Under the pieces are notes generated by a model. It had not been told where the DNA came from. It saw only the letters and a list, made by a program, of their open reading frames with translations, and made no database searches. From Megascapheus bottae (Eukaryota; Chordata; Mammalia; Rodentia; Geomyidae), in assembly GCA_024803745.1 (NCBI GenBank), contig JANJXV010000159.1:1052498-1116497 (forward strand): 64,000 nucleotides of DNA, given 5' to 3'. How positions within the stretch are numbered: the first letter of the stretch is position 1; the number at the start of each line of letters is the position of its first letter. The position numbers were made by a program, and so were the translations under genes. Of the stretch, positions 22,426-36,000 are shown piece after piece.

Positions 22426-25271
22426 ACTCATAGATTGGAGGAGTGTCAAGTAAAATGGAGGTGAATGAAGTCATAGAATGGAGGTGTGTGAAGTCACAGA
22501 ATGGAAGTGTGTAAAGTCATACGATGGAGTTGCATGAAGTCAGAATGGAGTTTTGTGAAATCACAGAATGGAGGTGTGTGAAAGTAGAATGGAGGTGTGT
22601 GAAGTCATAGAATGGAGGTGTGTGATATCAGAATGGAGGTGTGTGAAGACAGAATGGAGGTTTGTGAAGTCATAGAATGCAGTTGTTTGAAGTCACAGAA
22701 TGGAGGTGTGTGAAGTCATAGAATGGAGGTGTGTGAACTCATAGAATGGAGGAGTGTGAAGTCAGAATGGGGGTATGTGAACTCATAGAATGGAAGCGAT
22801 TGAAGTCAGAATGGAGGTGTGTGATGTCATAGAATGGAGGTGTGTGAAGTCGGAATGGAGGTGTGGGAACTCATAGAATGAAGGTGTGTGAAGTCACAAT
22901 GGAGGTGTTTGAAGTCATAGAATGGAGGTGTGTGAAGTCACAGAATGGAGGTGTGTGAAGTCAGAATGGAGGTGTGTGAAGTCACACAATGAAGATGTGT
23001 GAACTCAGAAAGGAGGTTTGTGAAGTCATTGAATGGAGATTTGTGAAGTCATAGAATGGATGTGTGTAAAGTCATAGAATGGAGGTGTGCGAAGTTACAG
23101 AAAGGGGGTGTGGAAGTCATAGAATGGAGGTGTGTGAAGTCATAGAATGGAGGTGTATGAAGTCATAGAGTGGAGGTGTGTGAAGTCACAGAATCGAGGT
23201 GTGTGAAGTCACAGAATGGAGGTGTGTGAAGTCAGAATGGAGGGTTGTGAAGTCACAGAATGGAGGTGTGTGTAGTCATAGAATGGAGGTGTGTGAAGTC
23301 ATAGAATGGACATGTGTGAAGTCAGAATGAAGGTGTGTGAAGTCAGAATGAAGGTGTGTGAAGTCACAGAATGGAGGTGTGTGAAGTCACAGAATGGAGG
23401 TGTGTGAAGTCACAGAATGGAGGCGTTTTATTTCATAGAATGGAGGTGTGTGAAGTCACAATGAAGGTGTGTGAAGTCATAGAATGGAGGTGTGTGAAGT
23501 CACAGAATGATGGAATGTGAAGTCAGAATGCAGGTGTGTGAGGTCATAGAATGGAGGTGTGTGAAGTCATAGAATACAGGTGTGTGAAGTCACAGAATGG
23601 AGTTGTGTGAAGTCACAGAATGCAGGTGTGTGAAGTCATAGAATGGAGGTGAGTGAAGTCATAGAATGGAGTTGTGTGAAGTCAGAGAATGGAAGGGTTT
23701 GAAGTCATAGAATGGAGGTGAGTGAGGTCATAGAATGGACGTGTGTGAAGTCAAACAATTGAGGTGTGTGAAGTCAAGGAAAGAGGTGTGTGATGGCATA
23801 AAATGGAAGGGTGTGAATTCATAGAATCGCGGTGTTTGAAGTCACAGATTGGAGATGTGTGAAGTTATAGAATGCAGGGGTGTGAAGTCACAGAACGAAG
23901 GTGTGTGAACTCATGGAATGTAGGTGTGTGAAGTAACAATGGAGGTGTGTGAAGTAATCGAATGGAGGTGTGTGAAGTCACAGAATGGAGGTGTGGGAAG
24001 TGATAGAATGGATGTGTGTTAACTCATAGAATGGAGGTGTGTGAATACACAATGGAGGTGTGTGGAGTCACAGAATGGAGGAGTGTGAACTCAGAATGGA
24101 GGTGTGCGAATTCATAGAATGGAAGTCTGTGAAGTCAGAGAATGGAGTTGTGTGAAGTCATAGAATGGAGGTGTGTGAAGTCAAAAAAATGGAGGTGTGT
24201 TAAGTCACAGAAAGGAGGTGCGTGATGTCATAGAATGGAGGTGTGTGAAGTCATACAATGGACGTGTGTGAAGTCACAAAATGGAGGTGTATGAAGTCAT
24301 AGAATGGTGGTGTGTGAAGTCACAGAATGGAGGTGTGTGAAGTCGCAGAATGGAGGTGTGTGCAATCACAGAAAGGAGGTGTGTGAAGTCATAGAATGGA
24401 GGTGTGTGAAGTCACAGAATGGAGGCATGTGAATTCATAGTATGGAGGTGTATGAACTCTTGAATAGAGGTGTGTGAAGTCAAAATGGAGGTGTGTGAAG
24501 TCATAGAATGGAGGTGTGTGAAGTCATAGAATGGAGGAATGTGAAGTCAGAATGGAGCTGTGCGAAGTCATAGAATGGAGGTGGGTGAAGTAAGAATGGA
24601 GGTGTGTGAAGTCACAGGATGGAGATGTTTTCAATCAGAATGGAGGTGTGTGAAGTCACAGAATGGAGGAATGTGAAGTCACAGGATGGAGGTGTGTGAA
24701 GTCATAGAATGCAGGTGTGTGAAATCATAGGATGTAGGTGTGTGAAGTCACAGGATGGAGGTGTGTTCAATCAGAGTGGAGGTGTGTGAAGTCACAGGAT
24801 GGAGATGTGTGAATTCAGAATGGAGGTGTGAGAAGTCACAGAATGGAGGTGTGTGAACTCATAGAATGAAGGTGTGTGAAGTCCTAGAATGGAGGTGTGT
24901 GAAGTCCTAGAATGGAGGTGTGTAAAGTCACAGAATGGGGGTGTGTGAAGTCACTGAATGGAGGTGTGTGAAGTCATAGTTTGGAGGTGTGTGAAGTCAT
25001 AGAAAGGAGGTGTGTGAAGTCAGAATGAAGGTGTGTGAAGTCAGAGAATGGAGGTGTGTGAAGTCATAGAATGGAGGTGTGGGAAGTCATAGAATAGAGG
25101 AGTGTGAAGTCATAGAATGGATGTTTGTGAAGTAAGAATGGAGGTATGTGAAGTCATAGAATATAGGTTTGTGAAGTCAGAGAATGGAGGTGTATGAAAT
25201 CACAGAATGGAGGTGTGTGAATTGATAGAATGGAGGTGTGTGAAGTCATAGAATGGAGGTGTGTGAAGTCT

Positions 25272-25970
25272 TAGAATGGAGGTGTGTGAAGTCACAGAAT
25301 GGAGGTGTGTGAAGTCATTGAATTGAGGTGTGTAAAGTCACAGAATCGAGGTGTGTGAAGTCATAGAATGGAGGTGTGTGAAGTCATAGATTGGAGGTGT
25401 GTGAAATCATAGAATCGAGGTGTGCGAAGTCACAGAATGGAGGTGTGGAAGTCATAGCAGGGAGGTGTGTGAAGTCATAGATTGGAGGAGTGTGAAGTCA
25501 TAGAGTGGAGGTGTGTGAAGTCACAGAATGGAGGGGTGTGAAGTCACAGAATGGAGGTGTGTGAAGTCAGAATGGAGGAGTGTGAAGTCACAGAATGGAG
25601 GTGTGTGAAGTCATAGAATGGAGCTGTGTGAAGTCATAGAATGGAGGTGTGTGAAGTCAGAATGAAGGTGTGTGAAGTCGGAATGAAGGTGTGTGAAGTC
25701 ACAGAATGGAGGTGTGTGAAGTCACAGAATGGACGCATGTGAATTCATAGAATGGAGTTGTATGACTCATAGAATGGAGGTGTGTGAAGTCACAATGGAG
25801 GTGTGTGAAGTCACAGAATGGAGGAATGTGAAGTCAGAATGGAGGTGTGTGAGGTCATAGAATGGAGGTGTGGGAAGTCATAGAATGGAGGAGTGTGAAG
25901 TCATAGAATGGATGTTTGTGAAGTAAGAATGAAGGTATGTGAAGTCATAGAATATAGGTTTGTGAAGTCA
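25272..25970. repeat. 699-bp tandem duplication, copy 1
   Basis: This segment is marked by GTCATTGAATTGAGG, GTAAAGTCACAGAATCG (25,332), GTGTGGAAGTCATAG and GTTGTATGACTCATAG (25,757). It is followed directly by a second copy: the first two markers recur at +699 (26,031). The left edge is set where the preceding monomers stop matching, to about one monomer. Confidence 0.83.
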
Positions 25971-26705
25971 GAGAATGGAGGTGTGTGAAGTCACAGAATG
26001 GAGGTGTGTGAAGTCATTGAATTGAGGTGTGTAAAGTCACAGAATCGAGGTGTGTGAAGTCATAGAATGGAGGTGTGTGAAGTCATAGATTGGAGGTGTG
26101 TGAAATCATAGAATCGAGGTGTTCGAAGTCACAGAATGGAGGTGTGGAAGTCATAGAAGGGAGGTGTGTGAAGTCATAGATTGGAGGAGTGTGAAATCAT
26201 AGAGTGGAGGTGTGTGAAGTCACAGAATGGAGGGGTGTGAAGTCACAGAATGGAGGTGTGTGAAGTCAGAATGGAGGAGTGTGAAGTCACAGAATGGAGG
26301 TGTGTGAAGTCACAGAATGGAGGTGTATGGAATCACAGAATGGAGGTTTGTGAATTGATAGAATGGAGGTGTTTGAAGTCATAGAATGGTGCTGTGTGAA
26401 GTCCTAGAATGGATTTGTGGGAAGTCACAGAATGGAGGTGTGTGAAGTCATAGAATGGAGGTGTGTGAAGTCAGAATGAAGGTGTGTGAAGTCAGAATGA
26501 AGGTGTGTGAAGTCACAGAATGGACGTGTGTGAAGTCACAGAATGGACGCATGTGAATTCATAGAATGGAGTTGTATGACTCATAGAATGGAGGTGTGTG
26601 AAGTCACAATGGAGGTGTGTGAAGTCACAGAATGGAGGAATGTGAAGTCAGAATGGAGGTGTGTGAGGTCATAGAATGTAGGTGTGTGAAGTCACAGAAT
26701 GGAGG
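25971..26705. repeat. 699-bp tandem duplication, copy 2, with 115-bp insertion
   Basis: This copy matches copy 1 at +699 up to about 26,310. After about 26,440 it matches at +814 (GTTGTATGAC at 25,757 and 26,571). The difference is 115 bp, exactly five 23-bp monomers. The extra DNA carries GTGTATGGAATCACAG, a GAATTGATAG monomer and GTCCTAGAATGGATTTGTG. It matches sequence 790 bp downstream (26,321 and 27,111), which suggests transfer of a patch between neighbouring copies. Confidence 0.8.
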
Positions 26706-29700
26706 TGTGTGAAGTCACAGAAAGGAGTTGTGTGAAGTCACATACTGCAGGTGTGTGAAGTCATAGAATGGAGGTGAGTGAAGTCATAGAATGGAGTTGT
26801 GTGAAGTCAGAGAATGGAAGGGTTTGAAGTCATAGGATGGAGGTGAGTGAGGTCATAGAATGGAGGTGTGTGAAGTCAGAATGAAGGTGTGTTAAGTCAG
26901 AGAATGGAGGTGTGTGAAGTCAGAATGGAGGTGTTTGAAGTCACAGAAAGGAGGTGCGTGAAGTCATAGAATTGAGGTGTGTGAAGTCATAGAATGGAGA
27001 TGTAGGAAGTCATAGAATGGAGGAGTGTGAAGTCATACAAAGGATGTTTGTGACGTAAGAATGAAGGTATGTGAAGTCATAGAATATAGGTTTGTGAAGT
27101 CACAGAATGGAGGTGTATGGAATCACAGAATGGAGGTTTGTGAATTGATAGAATGGAGGTGTGTGAAGTCATAGAATGGAGCTGTGTGAAGTCCTAGAAT
27201 GGATTTGTGTGAAGTCACAGAATGGAGGTGTGTGAAGTCATAGAATGGAGGTGAGTGAAGTCATAGAATGTAGGTGTGTGAAGTCACAGAATGGAGGAAT
27301 GTGAAGTCAGAATGGAGGTGTGTGAGGTCATAGAATGGAGGTGTGTGAAGTCATACAATAGAGGGGTGTGAAGTCACAGAATGGAGTTGTGTGAAGTCAC
27401 AGAATGCAGGTGTGTGAAGTCATAGATTGGAGGTGAGTGAAGTCATAGAATGGAGTTGTGTGAAGTCAGAGAATGGAAGGCTGTGAAGTCATAGAATGGA
27501 GGTGAGTGAGGTTATAGAATGGAGGTGTGTGAAGTCAAACATTTGGGGTGTGTGAAGTCAAGGAAAGAGCTTTGTAATGGCTAGAATGGAGGGGTGTGAA
27601 CTCATAGAATGGCGGTGTTTGACGTCACAGAATGGAGATGTGTGAAGTCATAGAATGCAGGGGTGTGAAGTCACAGAAAGAAGGTGTGTGAAGTCAAAGA
27701 ATGGAGGTGTGTCAACCCATAGAATGGAGGTGTGTGAAGTCACAGAATGGAGGTGTGTGAACTCATGGAATGTAGGTGTGTGAAGTCACAATGGAGGTGT
27801 GTGAAGTAATCGAATGGAGGTGTGTCAAGTCCCAGAATGGCGGTGTGTGAAGTGATATAATGGAGGTGTGTTAACTCATAGAATGGAGGTGTGTGAATAC
27901 ACAATGGAGGTGTGTGAAGTCACAGAATGGAGGAGTGTGAACTCAGAATGGAGGTATGCGAATTCATAGAATGGAAGTGTGTGAAGTCAGAGAATGGAGT
28001 TGTGTGAAGTCATAGAATGGAGGTGTGTGAAGTCAAATAATGGAGGTGTGTGAAGTCACAGAAAGGAGGTGCGTGATGTCATAGAATGGAGGTGTGTGAA
28101 GTCATACAGTGGAGGTGTGTGAAGTCACAAAATGGAGGTGTGTGAAGTCATAGAATGGTGGTGTGTGAAGTCACAGAATGGAGGTGTGTGAAGTCACAGA
28201 ATGGAGGTGTGTGCAATCACAGAAAGGAGGTGTTTGAAGTCATAGAATGGAGGTGTGTGAACTCATATAATGGAGGAGTGTGAAGTCAAAATGGAGGTGA
28301 ATGAAGTCATAGAATGGAGGTGTGTGAAGTCACAGAATGGAGGTGTGTAAAGTCATACGATGGAGTTGCATGAAGTCAGAATGGAGTTGTGTGAAATCAC
28401 AGAATGGAGGTGTGTGAGAGTAGAATGGAGGTGTGTGTAGTCATAGAATGGAGGTGTGTGAAGTCACAGAATGGAAGTATGTGAAGTCAGAGTGGAGGTG
28501 TGTGAAGTCATAGAAAAGAGGTGTGTGAAGTCAGAATGGAGGTGTTTGAACTCATATAATTGAGGTTTGTGAAGTCATAGAATGAAGGTGTGTGAAGTCA
28601 CAGAATGGAGGTGTGTCAAGTCACAGAATGGAGGTTTGTGAAGTCATAGAATGCAGGTGTTTGAAGTCACAAAATGTAGGTGTGTGAAGTCATAGAATGG
28701 AGGTGTGTGAACTCATAGAATGCAGGTGTGAAGTCATAGAATGGAGGTGTTTGAAGTCATAGAATGCAGGTGTGTGAAGTCACGGAATGGAGGAGTGTGA
28801 ACTCAGAATATAGGTGTGAGAATTCATAGAATGGAAGTGTGTGAAGTCAGAATGGAGGTGTGTGAATTCATAGAATGGAGGTGTGTGAAGTCAGAATGGA
28901 GGTGTGTGAAGTCCCGTAATGGAGATGTGCGAACACAGAATGGAGTTCTGTGAAGTCATAGAATGGAGGTGTGAAAAGGCATAGAATGGAGGTGTCTGAA
29001 GTCATAGAATGGAGGTGTGTGAAGTCAAAAAATGGAGGTGTGTGAAGTCACAGAAAGGAGGGGCGTGATGTCATAGAATGGAGGTGTGTGAAGTCACAGA
29101 GTGGAGGTGTGTGAAGTCATAGAATGGTGGTTTGTGAAGTCACAGAATGGAGGTTTGTGAAGTCACAGAATGGAGGTGTGTGCAATCACAGAAAGGAGGT
29201 GTGTGAAGTCATAGAATGGAGGTGTGTGAAGTCACAAAGGAGGTGAATGAAGTCATAGAATGGAGGTGTGTGAAGTCATAGAATGGAGGTGTGTAAAGTC
29301 ATACGATGGATGTGCATGAAGTCAGAATGGAGTTGTGTGAAATCACAGAATGGAGGTGTGTGAAATCAGAATGGAGGTGTGTGAAGTCACAGAATCTAGG
29401 TTTGTGAAGTCATAGAATGCAGTTGTTTGAAGTCACAGAATGGACGTGTGTGAAGTCATAGAATGGAGGTGTGTGAACTCATATAATGGATTAATGTGAA
29501 GTCAGAATGGAGGTGTGTGAACTCATAGAATGGAAGCGATTGAAGTCAGAATGTAGGTGTGTGATGTCATAGAATGGAGGTGTGTGAAGTCGGAATGGAG
29601 GTGTGTGAACTCATAGAATAAAGGTGTGTGAAGTCACAATGAAGGTGTTTGAAGTCATAGACTGGAGGTGTGTGAAGTCACAGAATGGAGGTGTGTGAAG

Positions 29701-32384
29701 TCAGAATGGAGGTGTGAGAAGTCACACAATGAAGATGTGTGAACTCAGAAAGGAGGTTTGTGAACTCATTGAATGGAGATTTGTGAAGTCATAGAATGGA
29801 TGTGTGAAGTCATAGAATGGAGGTGTGCGAAGTCACAGAATGGAGGTGTGGAAGTCATAGAATGGATGTGTGTGAAGTCATAGAATGGAGGTGTGTGAAG
29901 TCATAGAGTGGAGGTGTGTGAAGTCACAGAATGGAGGTGTGTGAAGTCACAGAATGGAGGTGTGTGAAGTCAGAATGGAGGGGTGTGAAGTCACAGAATG
30001 GAGGTGTGTGAAGTCATAGAATGGAGGTGTGTGAAGTCATAGAATGGAGGTGTGTGAAGTCAGAATGAAGGTGTGTGAAGTCAGAATGAAGGTGTGTGAA
30101 TTCACAGAATGGAGCTGTGTGAAGTGATAGAATGGAAGTGTGTGAATTCACAATGGAGGTGTGTGAAGTCACAGAATGGAGGAGTGTGAAGTCACAGATG
30201 GAGGTGTGTGAAGTCATAGAATGGAGGTGTGTGATGTCAGAATGTATGTGTGTGAAGTCCAGTAATGGATATGTGGGAACTCAGAACGGAGTTGTGTGAA
30301 GTCATAGAATGGAGGTGTGAGAAGTCATAGAATGGAGGTGTGTGAAGTCATAGAATGGAAGTGTGTGAAGTCATAGAATGGAGTTGTGTGAAGTCATAGA
30401 ATGGAGGTGTGTGAAGTCACAGAATGGGAGTGTGTGAAGTCATAGAATGGTGGTATGTGAAGTCACAGAATGGGAGTGTGTGAAGTCACAGAAGGGAGGT
30501 GTGTGAAATCACAGAAAGGAGGTGTGTGAAGTCATAGAATCGAGGAGTTTGAAGTCACAATGGAGGTGAATGAAGTCATAGAATGGAGGTGTGTCAAGTC
30601 ACAGAATGGAGGTGTGTAAAGTCATACGATGGAGGTGCATAAAGTCAGAATGGAGTTGTGTGAAATCACAGAATGGAGGTGTGTGAAATCAGAATGGAGG
30701 TGTGTGAAGTCATAGAATGAAGGTCTGTGAAGTCACAGAATGGAGGTGTGTGAAGTCAGAATGGAGGTGTGTGAACTCATATAATGGAGGTTTATGAAAT
30801 CATAGAATGAAGGTGTGTGAAGTCATAGAATTGAGGTGTATGAAGTCACAGAATGGAGGTGCGTGAAGTCATAGAATGCAGGTGTTTGAAGTCACAGAAT
30901 GGTGGTGTGTGAAGTCATAGAATGGAGGTGTGTGAACTCATAGAATGGAGGTGTGTGAAGTCATAGAATGAGGTGTGTGAACTCATAGAATGCAGGTGTG
31001 TGAAGTAACAGAATGGAGGTGTGGGTGGTCATATAATTGAGGTTTGTGAACTCATAGAATGGAGGTGTGTGAAGTCATAGAATGGAGGTGTGTGAACTCA
31101 TATAATGGACGTGTGTGAAGTCACAATGGAGGGGTTTGAAGTTATAGAATGGAGGTGTGTGAAGTCACAGAATGGAGGAGTGTGAAGTCAGAATGCAGGT
31201 GTGAGAAGGCATAGAATAGAAGCGTTTGAAGACAGAAAGGAGGTGTGTGATGTCATAGAATGGAGGTGTGTGAAGTCACAGAATGGAGGTGTGTGAAGTC
31301 AGAATGGAGGTGTGCGAAGTCATAGAATAGAGGTGTGTGAAGTCAGAGTGGAGGTGTGCGAAGTCATAGAATAGAGGTGTGTGAAGTCAGAGTGGATGTG
31401 TGTGAAGTCATAGAATGGAAGCGATTGAAGTCAGAATGTAGGTGTGTGATGTCATAGAATGGAGGTGTGTGAAGTCAGAATGGAGGTGGGTGAAGTCACA
31501 AAATGAAAATGTGTGAACTCAGAAAGGAAGTGTGTGAAGTCATTGAATGGAGATTTGTGCAGTCATAGAATGGAGGTGTGTGATGTCATAGAATGGAGGT
31601 GTGCGAAGTCACAGAATGGAGGTGTGGAAGTCATAGAATGGAGGTGTGTGAAGTCATAGAATGGAGGTGTGTGAAGTCATAGGGTGGAGGTGTGTGAAGT
31701 CACAGAATGGAGGTGTGTGAAGTCAAAGAATGGAGGTGTGTGAAGTCAGAATGAAGGTGTGTGAAGTCAGAGAATGGAGGTGAGTGAAGTCATAGAATTG
31801 AGGCGTGTGAATTCATAGTATGGAGGTGTATGAACTCATAGAATGGAGGTTTGTGAAGTCACAATGGAGGTGTGTGAAGTCACAGAATGGAGGTGTGTGA
31901 AGTCACAGAATGGAGGAATGTGAAATCAGAATGGAGGTGTGCGAAGTCATAGAATGGAGGTGGGTGAAGTCAGAATGGAGGTGTGTGAAGTCACAGAACG
32001 GATGTGTGTGAAGTCAGAATGGACGTGTGTGAGGTCATAGAATGGAGGTGTGTGAAGTCAGAGAATGGAGGTGTGTGAAGTCATAGAATGGAGGTGTGTG
32101 AAATCATAGAATGGAGGTGTGTGAAGACACAGGATGGAGGTGTGTTCAATCTGTGTGGAGGTGTGTGAAGTCACAGAATGGAGATGTGTGAACCCAGAAT
32201 GGAGGTGTGTGAAGTCACAGAATGGAGGTGTGTGAACTCATAGAATGGAGGTGTGTGAAGTCCTAGAATGGAGGTGTGTGAAGTCCTAGAATGGAGGTAT
32301 ATAAAGTCGCAGAATGGAGGTGTGTGAATTCACCGAATGGAGGTGTGTGAAGTCATTGAAAGGAGGTGTGTGAAGTCAGAATGA

Positions 32385-32702
32385 AGGTGTGTGAAGTCAG
32401 AGAATGGAGGTGTGTTAAGTCAGAACGGAGGTGTTTGAAGTCACAGAAAGGAGGTGTGTGAAGTCAAAGAATTGAGGTGTGTGAAGTCATAAAATGGAGG
32501 TGTGGGAAGTCATAGAATGGAGGAGTGTGAAGTCATAGAATGGATGTTTGTGAAGTAAGAATGAAGGAATGTGAAGTAATAGGATGTAGGTTTGTGAAGT
32601 CACAGAATGGAGGTGAATGAAATCACAGAAGGGAGGTGTGTGAATTCATAGAATGGAGGTGTGTGAAGTCATAGAATTGAGGTGTGTGAAGTCACAGAAT
32701 GG
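32385..32702. repeat. 318-bp tandem duplication, copy 1
   Basis: This is about 14 monomers including GTTAAGTCAGAACGG (32,414), GTCAAAGAATTGAGG, GATGTTTGTGAAGTAAG, GAAGGAATGTGAAG and GGTGAATGAAATCAC. It is repeated directly at +318 (GTTAAG at 32,732). Only single-base differences separate the copies, for example GTTTGAAGTC against GTTTGAACTC, and GAAGGGAGG against GAATGGAGG. The duplication is recent. Confidence 0.88.
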
Positions 32703-33020
32703 AGGTGTGTGAAGTCAGAGAATGGAGGTGTGTTAAGTCAGAACGGAGGTGTTTGAACTCACAGAAAGGAGGTGTGTGAAGTCAAAGAATTGAGGTGTGT
32801 GAAGTCATAAAATGGAGGTGTGGGAAGTCATAGAATGGAGGAGTGTGAAGTCATAGAATGGATGTTTGTGAAGTAAGAATGAAGGAATGTGAAGTAATAG
32901 GATGTAGGTTTGTGAAGTCACAGAATGGAGGTGAATGAAATCACAGAATGGAGGTGTGTGAATTCATAGAATGGAGGTGTGTGAAGTCATAGAATTGAGG
33001 TGTGTGAAGTCACAGAATGG
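32703..33020. repeat. 318-bp tandem duplication, copy 2
   Basis: This is the second copy of 32,385-32,702. It ends where the sequence turns to GGTGCGTGAAGTCATAGAATGC instead of re-entering the GTCAGAG monomer. Confidence 0.88.
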
Positions 33021-36000
33021 AGGTGCGTGAAGTCATAGAATGCAGGTGTTTGAAGTCACAGAATGGTGGTGTGTGAAGTCACAGAATGGAGATGTGTGAA
33101 CTCAGAATGGAGGTGTGTGAAGTCATAGAATGGAGGTGTGTGAACTCCTAGAATGGAGGTGTGTGAAGTCCTAGAATGGAGGTGTGTGAAGTCCTAGAAT
33201 GGAGCTATGTAAAGTCACAGATGGAGGTGTGTGAATTCACCGAATGGAGGTGTGTGAAGTCATAGATTGGAGGTGTGTGAAGTCATAGAAAGGAGGTGTG
33301 TGAAGTCAGAATGAATGTGTGTGAAGTCAGAGAATGGAGGTGTGTGAAGTCATAGAATGGAGGTGTGTGAAGTCATAGAATGGAGGTGTGTGAAGTCATA
33401 GAGTGGAGGTGTGTGAATTCACAAAATGGAGGGGTGTGAAGTCACAGAATGGAGGTGTGTGAAGTCAGAATGGAGGGGTGTGAAGTCACAGAATGGAGGT
33501 TTGTGAAGTCATAGAATGGAGGTGTGTGAAGACATAGAATGGAGGTGTGTGAAGTCATAGAATGTATGTTTGTGAAGTAAGAATGAAGGTGTGTGAAGTC
33601 ATAGAATGGAGGTGTGTGAAGTCACACATGGAGGTGTGTAAAGTCAAAATGGAGGTGTGTGAAGTCACAGAAAGGAGGTGTGCGAAATCATAGAATGGAG
33701 GTTTGCGAAGTCATAGAATGGAGGTGTGTGAAGCCGGAACGGAGGTTTGGGAAGTCATAGAATTGAGGTGTGTGAAGTCAGAATGGAGGTGTGTGAAGTC
33801 ATAGAATGGAGTTGTGTGAAGTCACAATGGAGATGTGTGAAGTCATAGAATAGAGGTGTGTGATGTCACAGAATGGAGGTGTGTGAAGTCATAGAATGCA
33901 GGTGTGTGAAGTCAGAGAATGGATGTGTGTGAAGTCATAGAATGGAGGTGTGTGAAGTCAGAATGGAGGTGTGTGAACTCATATAATGGAGGTGTGGGGA
34001 GTCATAGAATGGAGGTGTGTGAAGGCATGGAATGGAGGTGTGACAAGTCATAGAATGGAGGTGTGTGAAGTTACAGAACTGAGGTAAGTGAAGTCACAGA
34101 ATGGAGGTGTGTGAAGTCAGAGGAGGTATGTGAAGTCACAGAATGGAGGTGTGTGAAGTCAGAGGAGGTGTGTGAAGTCACAGAATGGAGGTGTGTGAAG
34201 TCATAGAATGGATGTTTGTGAAGTAAGAATGAACGTGTGTGAATCACAGAATGGAGGTGGGTGAAGTCATAGAATGGATGTGTGTGAAGTCATAGAATGT
34301 AGGATTGTGAAATCACAGCATGGAGTTGTGTGAAGCCATAGAATTGAGGTGTGTGAAGTGAGAATGGAGGTGTGTGAAGTCATAGAATGGAGTTGTGTGA
34401 AGTCACAATGGAGGTGTGTGAAGTCATAGAATGGAGGTGTGTGAAGTCACAGAATGGAGGTGTGTGAAGTCATAGAATTCAGGTGTGTGAAGTCAGAATG
34501 GAGGTGTGTGAAGTAACAGAATGGAGGTGTGTGAAGTCAGATTGGAGATGTGTGAAGTCATGGAATGGAGGTGTGTGAATTCAAAGAATGGAGGTGTGTG
34601 AACTCAGAATGGAGGTTCAGAAGTCATAGAATGGAAGCGTTTGAATTCAGAAGGAAGGTGTGTGAAGTCACAGAATGGAGGTGTGTAAAGTCGTAGAATG
34701 GAGGTGTGTGAAGTCATAGAATGGAAGTGTGTGAAGTCATAAATTGGACGTGTGTGAAGTCATAGAATGGAGGTGTGTGAAGTCAAACAATAGAGGTGTG
34801 TGAAGTCACAGAAAATAGGTGTGTGATGTCATAGAATGGAGGTGTGTGAAGTCATAGAATGGAGGTGTGTGAAGTCATAGAATGGAGGAGTGTGAAGTCA
34901 TGGAATGCAGGTGTGTGAAGTGACAGAATGGAGTTGTGTGAATTCATAAAATTGATTTGTGTGAACTCATAGAATGGAGGTGTGTGAAGTCATAGAATGG
35001 AGGTGTGTGAACTCATAGAATGGAGTTGTGTGAAGTCACAATGGAGGTGTGTGAAGTCAAAATGGAGGTGTGTGAACTCATAGAATGGAGGTGTGTGAAC
35101 TCATAGATTGGAGGTGTGTGAAGTCATGGAACGGAGGTGTGTGATGTCAAAGAATGGAGGTGTGTGAAGTAAAATGGAGGTGTGTTAATTCACAGAATGG
35201 AGGTGTGTGAAGTCAAAATGGAGGTGTGTGAAATCAAAGAATAGAGGTGTGGGGATTCAAAGAATGGAGGTGTGTGAAGGCATGGAATGGAGGTGTGACA
35301 AGTCATAAAATGGAGGTGTGTGAAGTTACAGAACAGAGGTATGTAAAGTCACAGAATGGAGGTGTGTGAAGTCACAGAATGGAGGTGTGTGAAGTAAAAT
35401 GTAGGTGTGTGAAGTCACAGAAAGGAAGTGTGTGAAGTCATAGAATGGAGGTGATTGAAGTCAGAGAATGGATGTGTGTGAAGTCATAGAATGGAGTTGT
35501 GTGAAGTCAGAATGGAGGTGTGTGAACTCATAGAATGGAGATGTGTGAAATCACAATGGAGGTGTGTGAAGTCATAGAATGGAGGTCTGTGAAGTCACAG
35601 AATCGAGGTCTGTGAAGCCATAGAATAGAGGTGTGTGAAATCATAGAACGGAGGTTTGTGAATTCACAATGGAGGTGTGTGAAGTCATAGAATTTAGGTG
35701 TCTGAAGTCACAGAATGGAAGAGTGTGAGGTCAGATTGGAGGTGTGGAAAGTCATAGAATGGGAGTGTTTGAAGTCAGAAGGAAGGCGTGTGAAGTCACA
35801 GAATGGAGGTGTGTAAAGTCCGAATTGCGGTGTGTGAACTCATAGAAGGGAGGTGTGTGAAGTCACAATGGAGGTGAATGCAGTCATAGAATGGAGGTGT
35901 GTGAAGTCACAAAATGGAGGTGTGTGAAGTCAGAATGGAGTTGTCTGAAGTCACAGAATGGAGGTGTGTGAACTCAGAGTAGAGGTGTGTGAAGATACAG

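Larger units (their letters stand above)
22426..33020. repeat. Satellite block D: mosaic of diverged higher-order repeats
   Basis: The monomer is the same but no single HOR period runs across the block. Markers recur at irregular spacing. GTCATACGATGG occurs at 22,521, 28,357, 29,303 and 30,626 (steps 5,836, 946 and 1,323). AAGCGATTGAAG occurs at 22,794, 29,534 and 31,419. GTGAATACACAATGG occurs at 24,053 and 27,895. A diverged relative of the 1,246-bp HOR, with its GTTCAATCAGAGTGG marker, lies near 24.6-25.3 kb. This looks like an older expansion broken up by later exchanges. It contains two younger local duplications listed separately. I see no non-repeat sequence in it. Confidence 0.75.
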
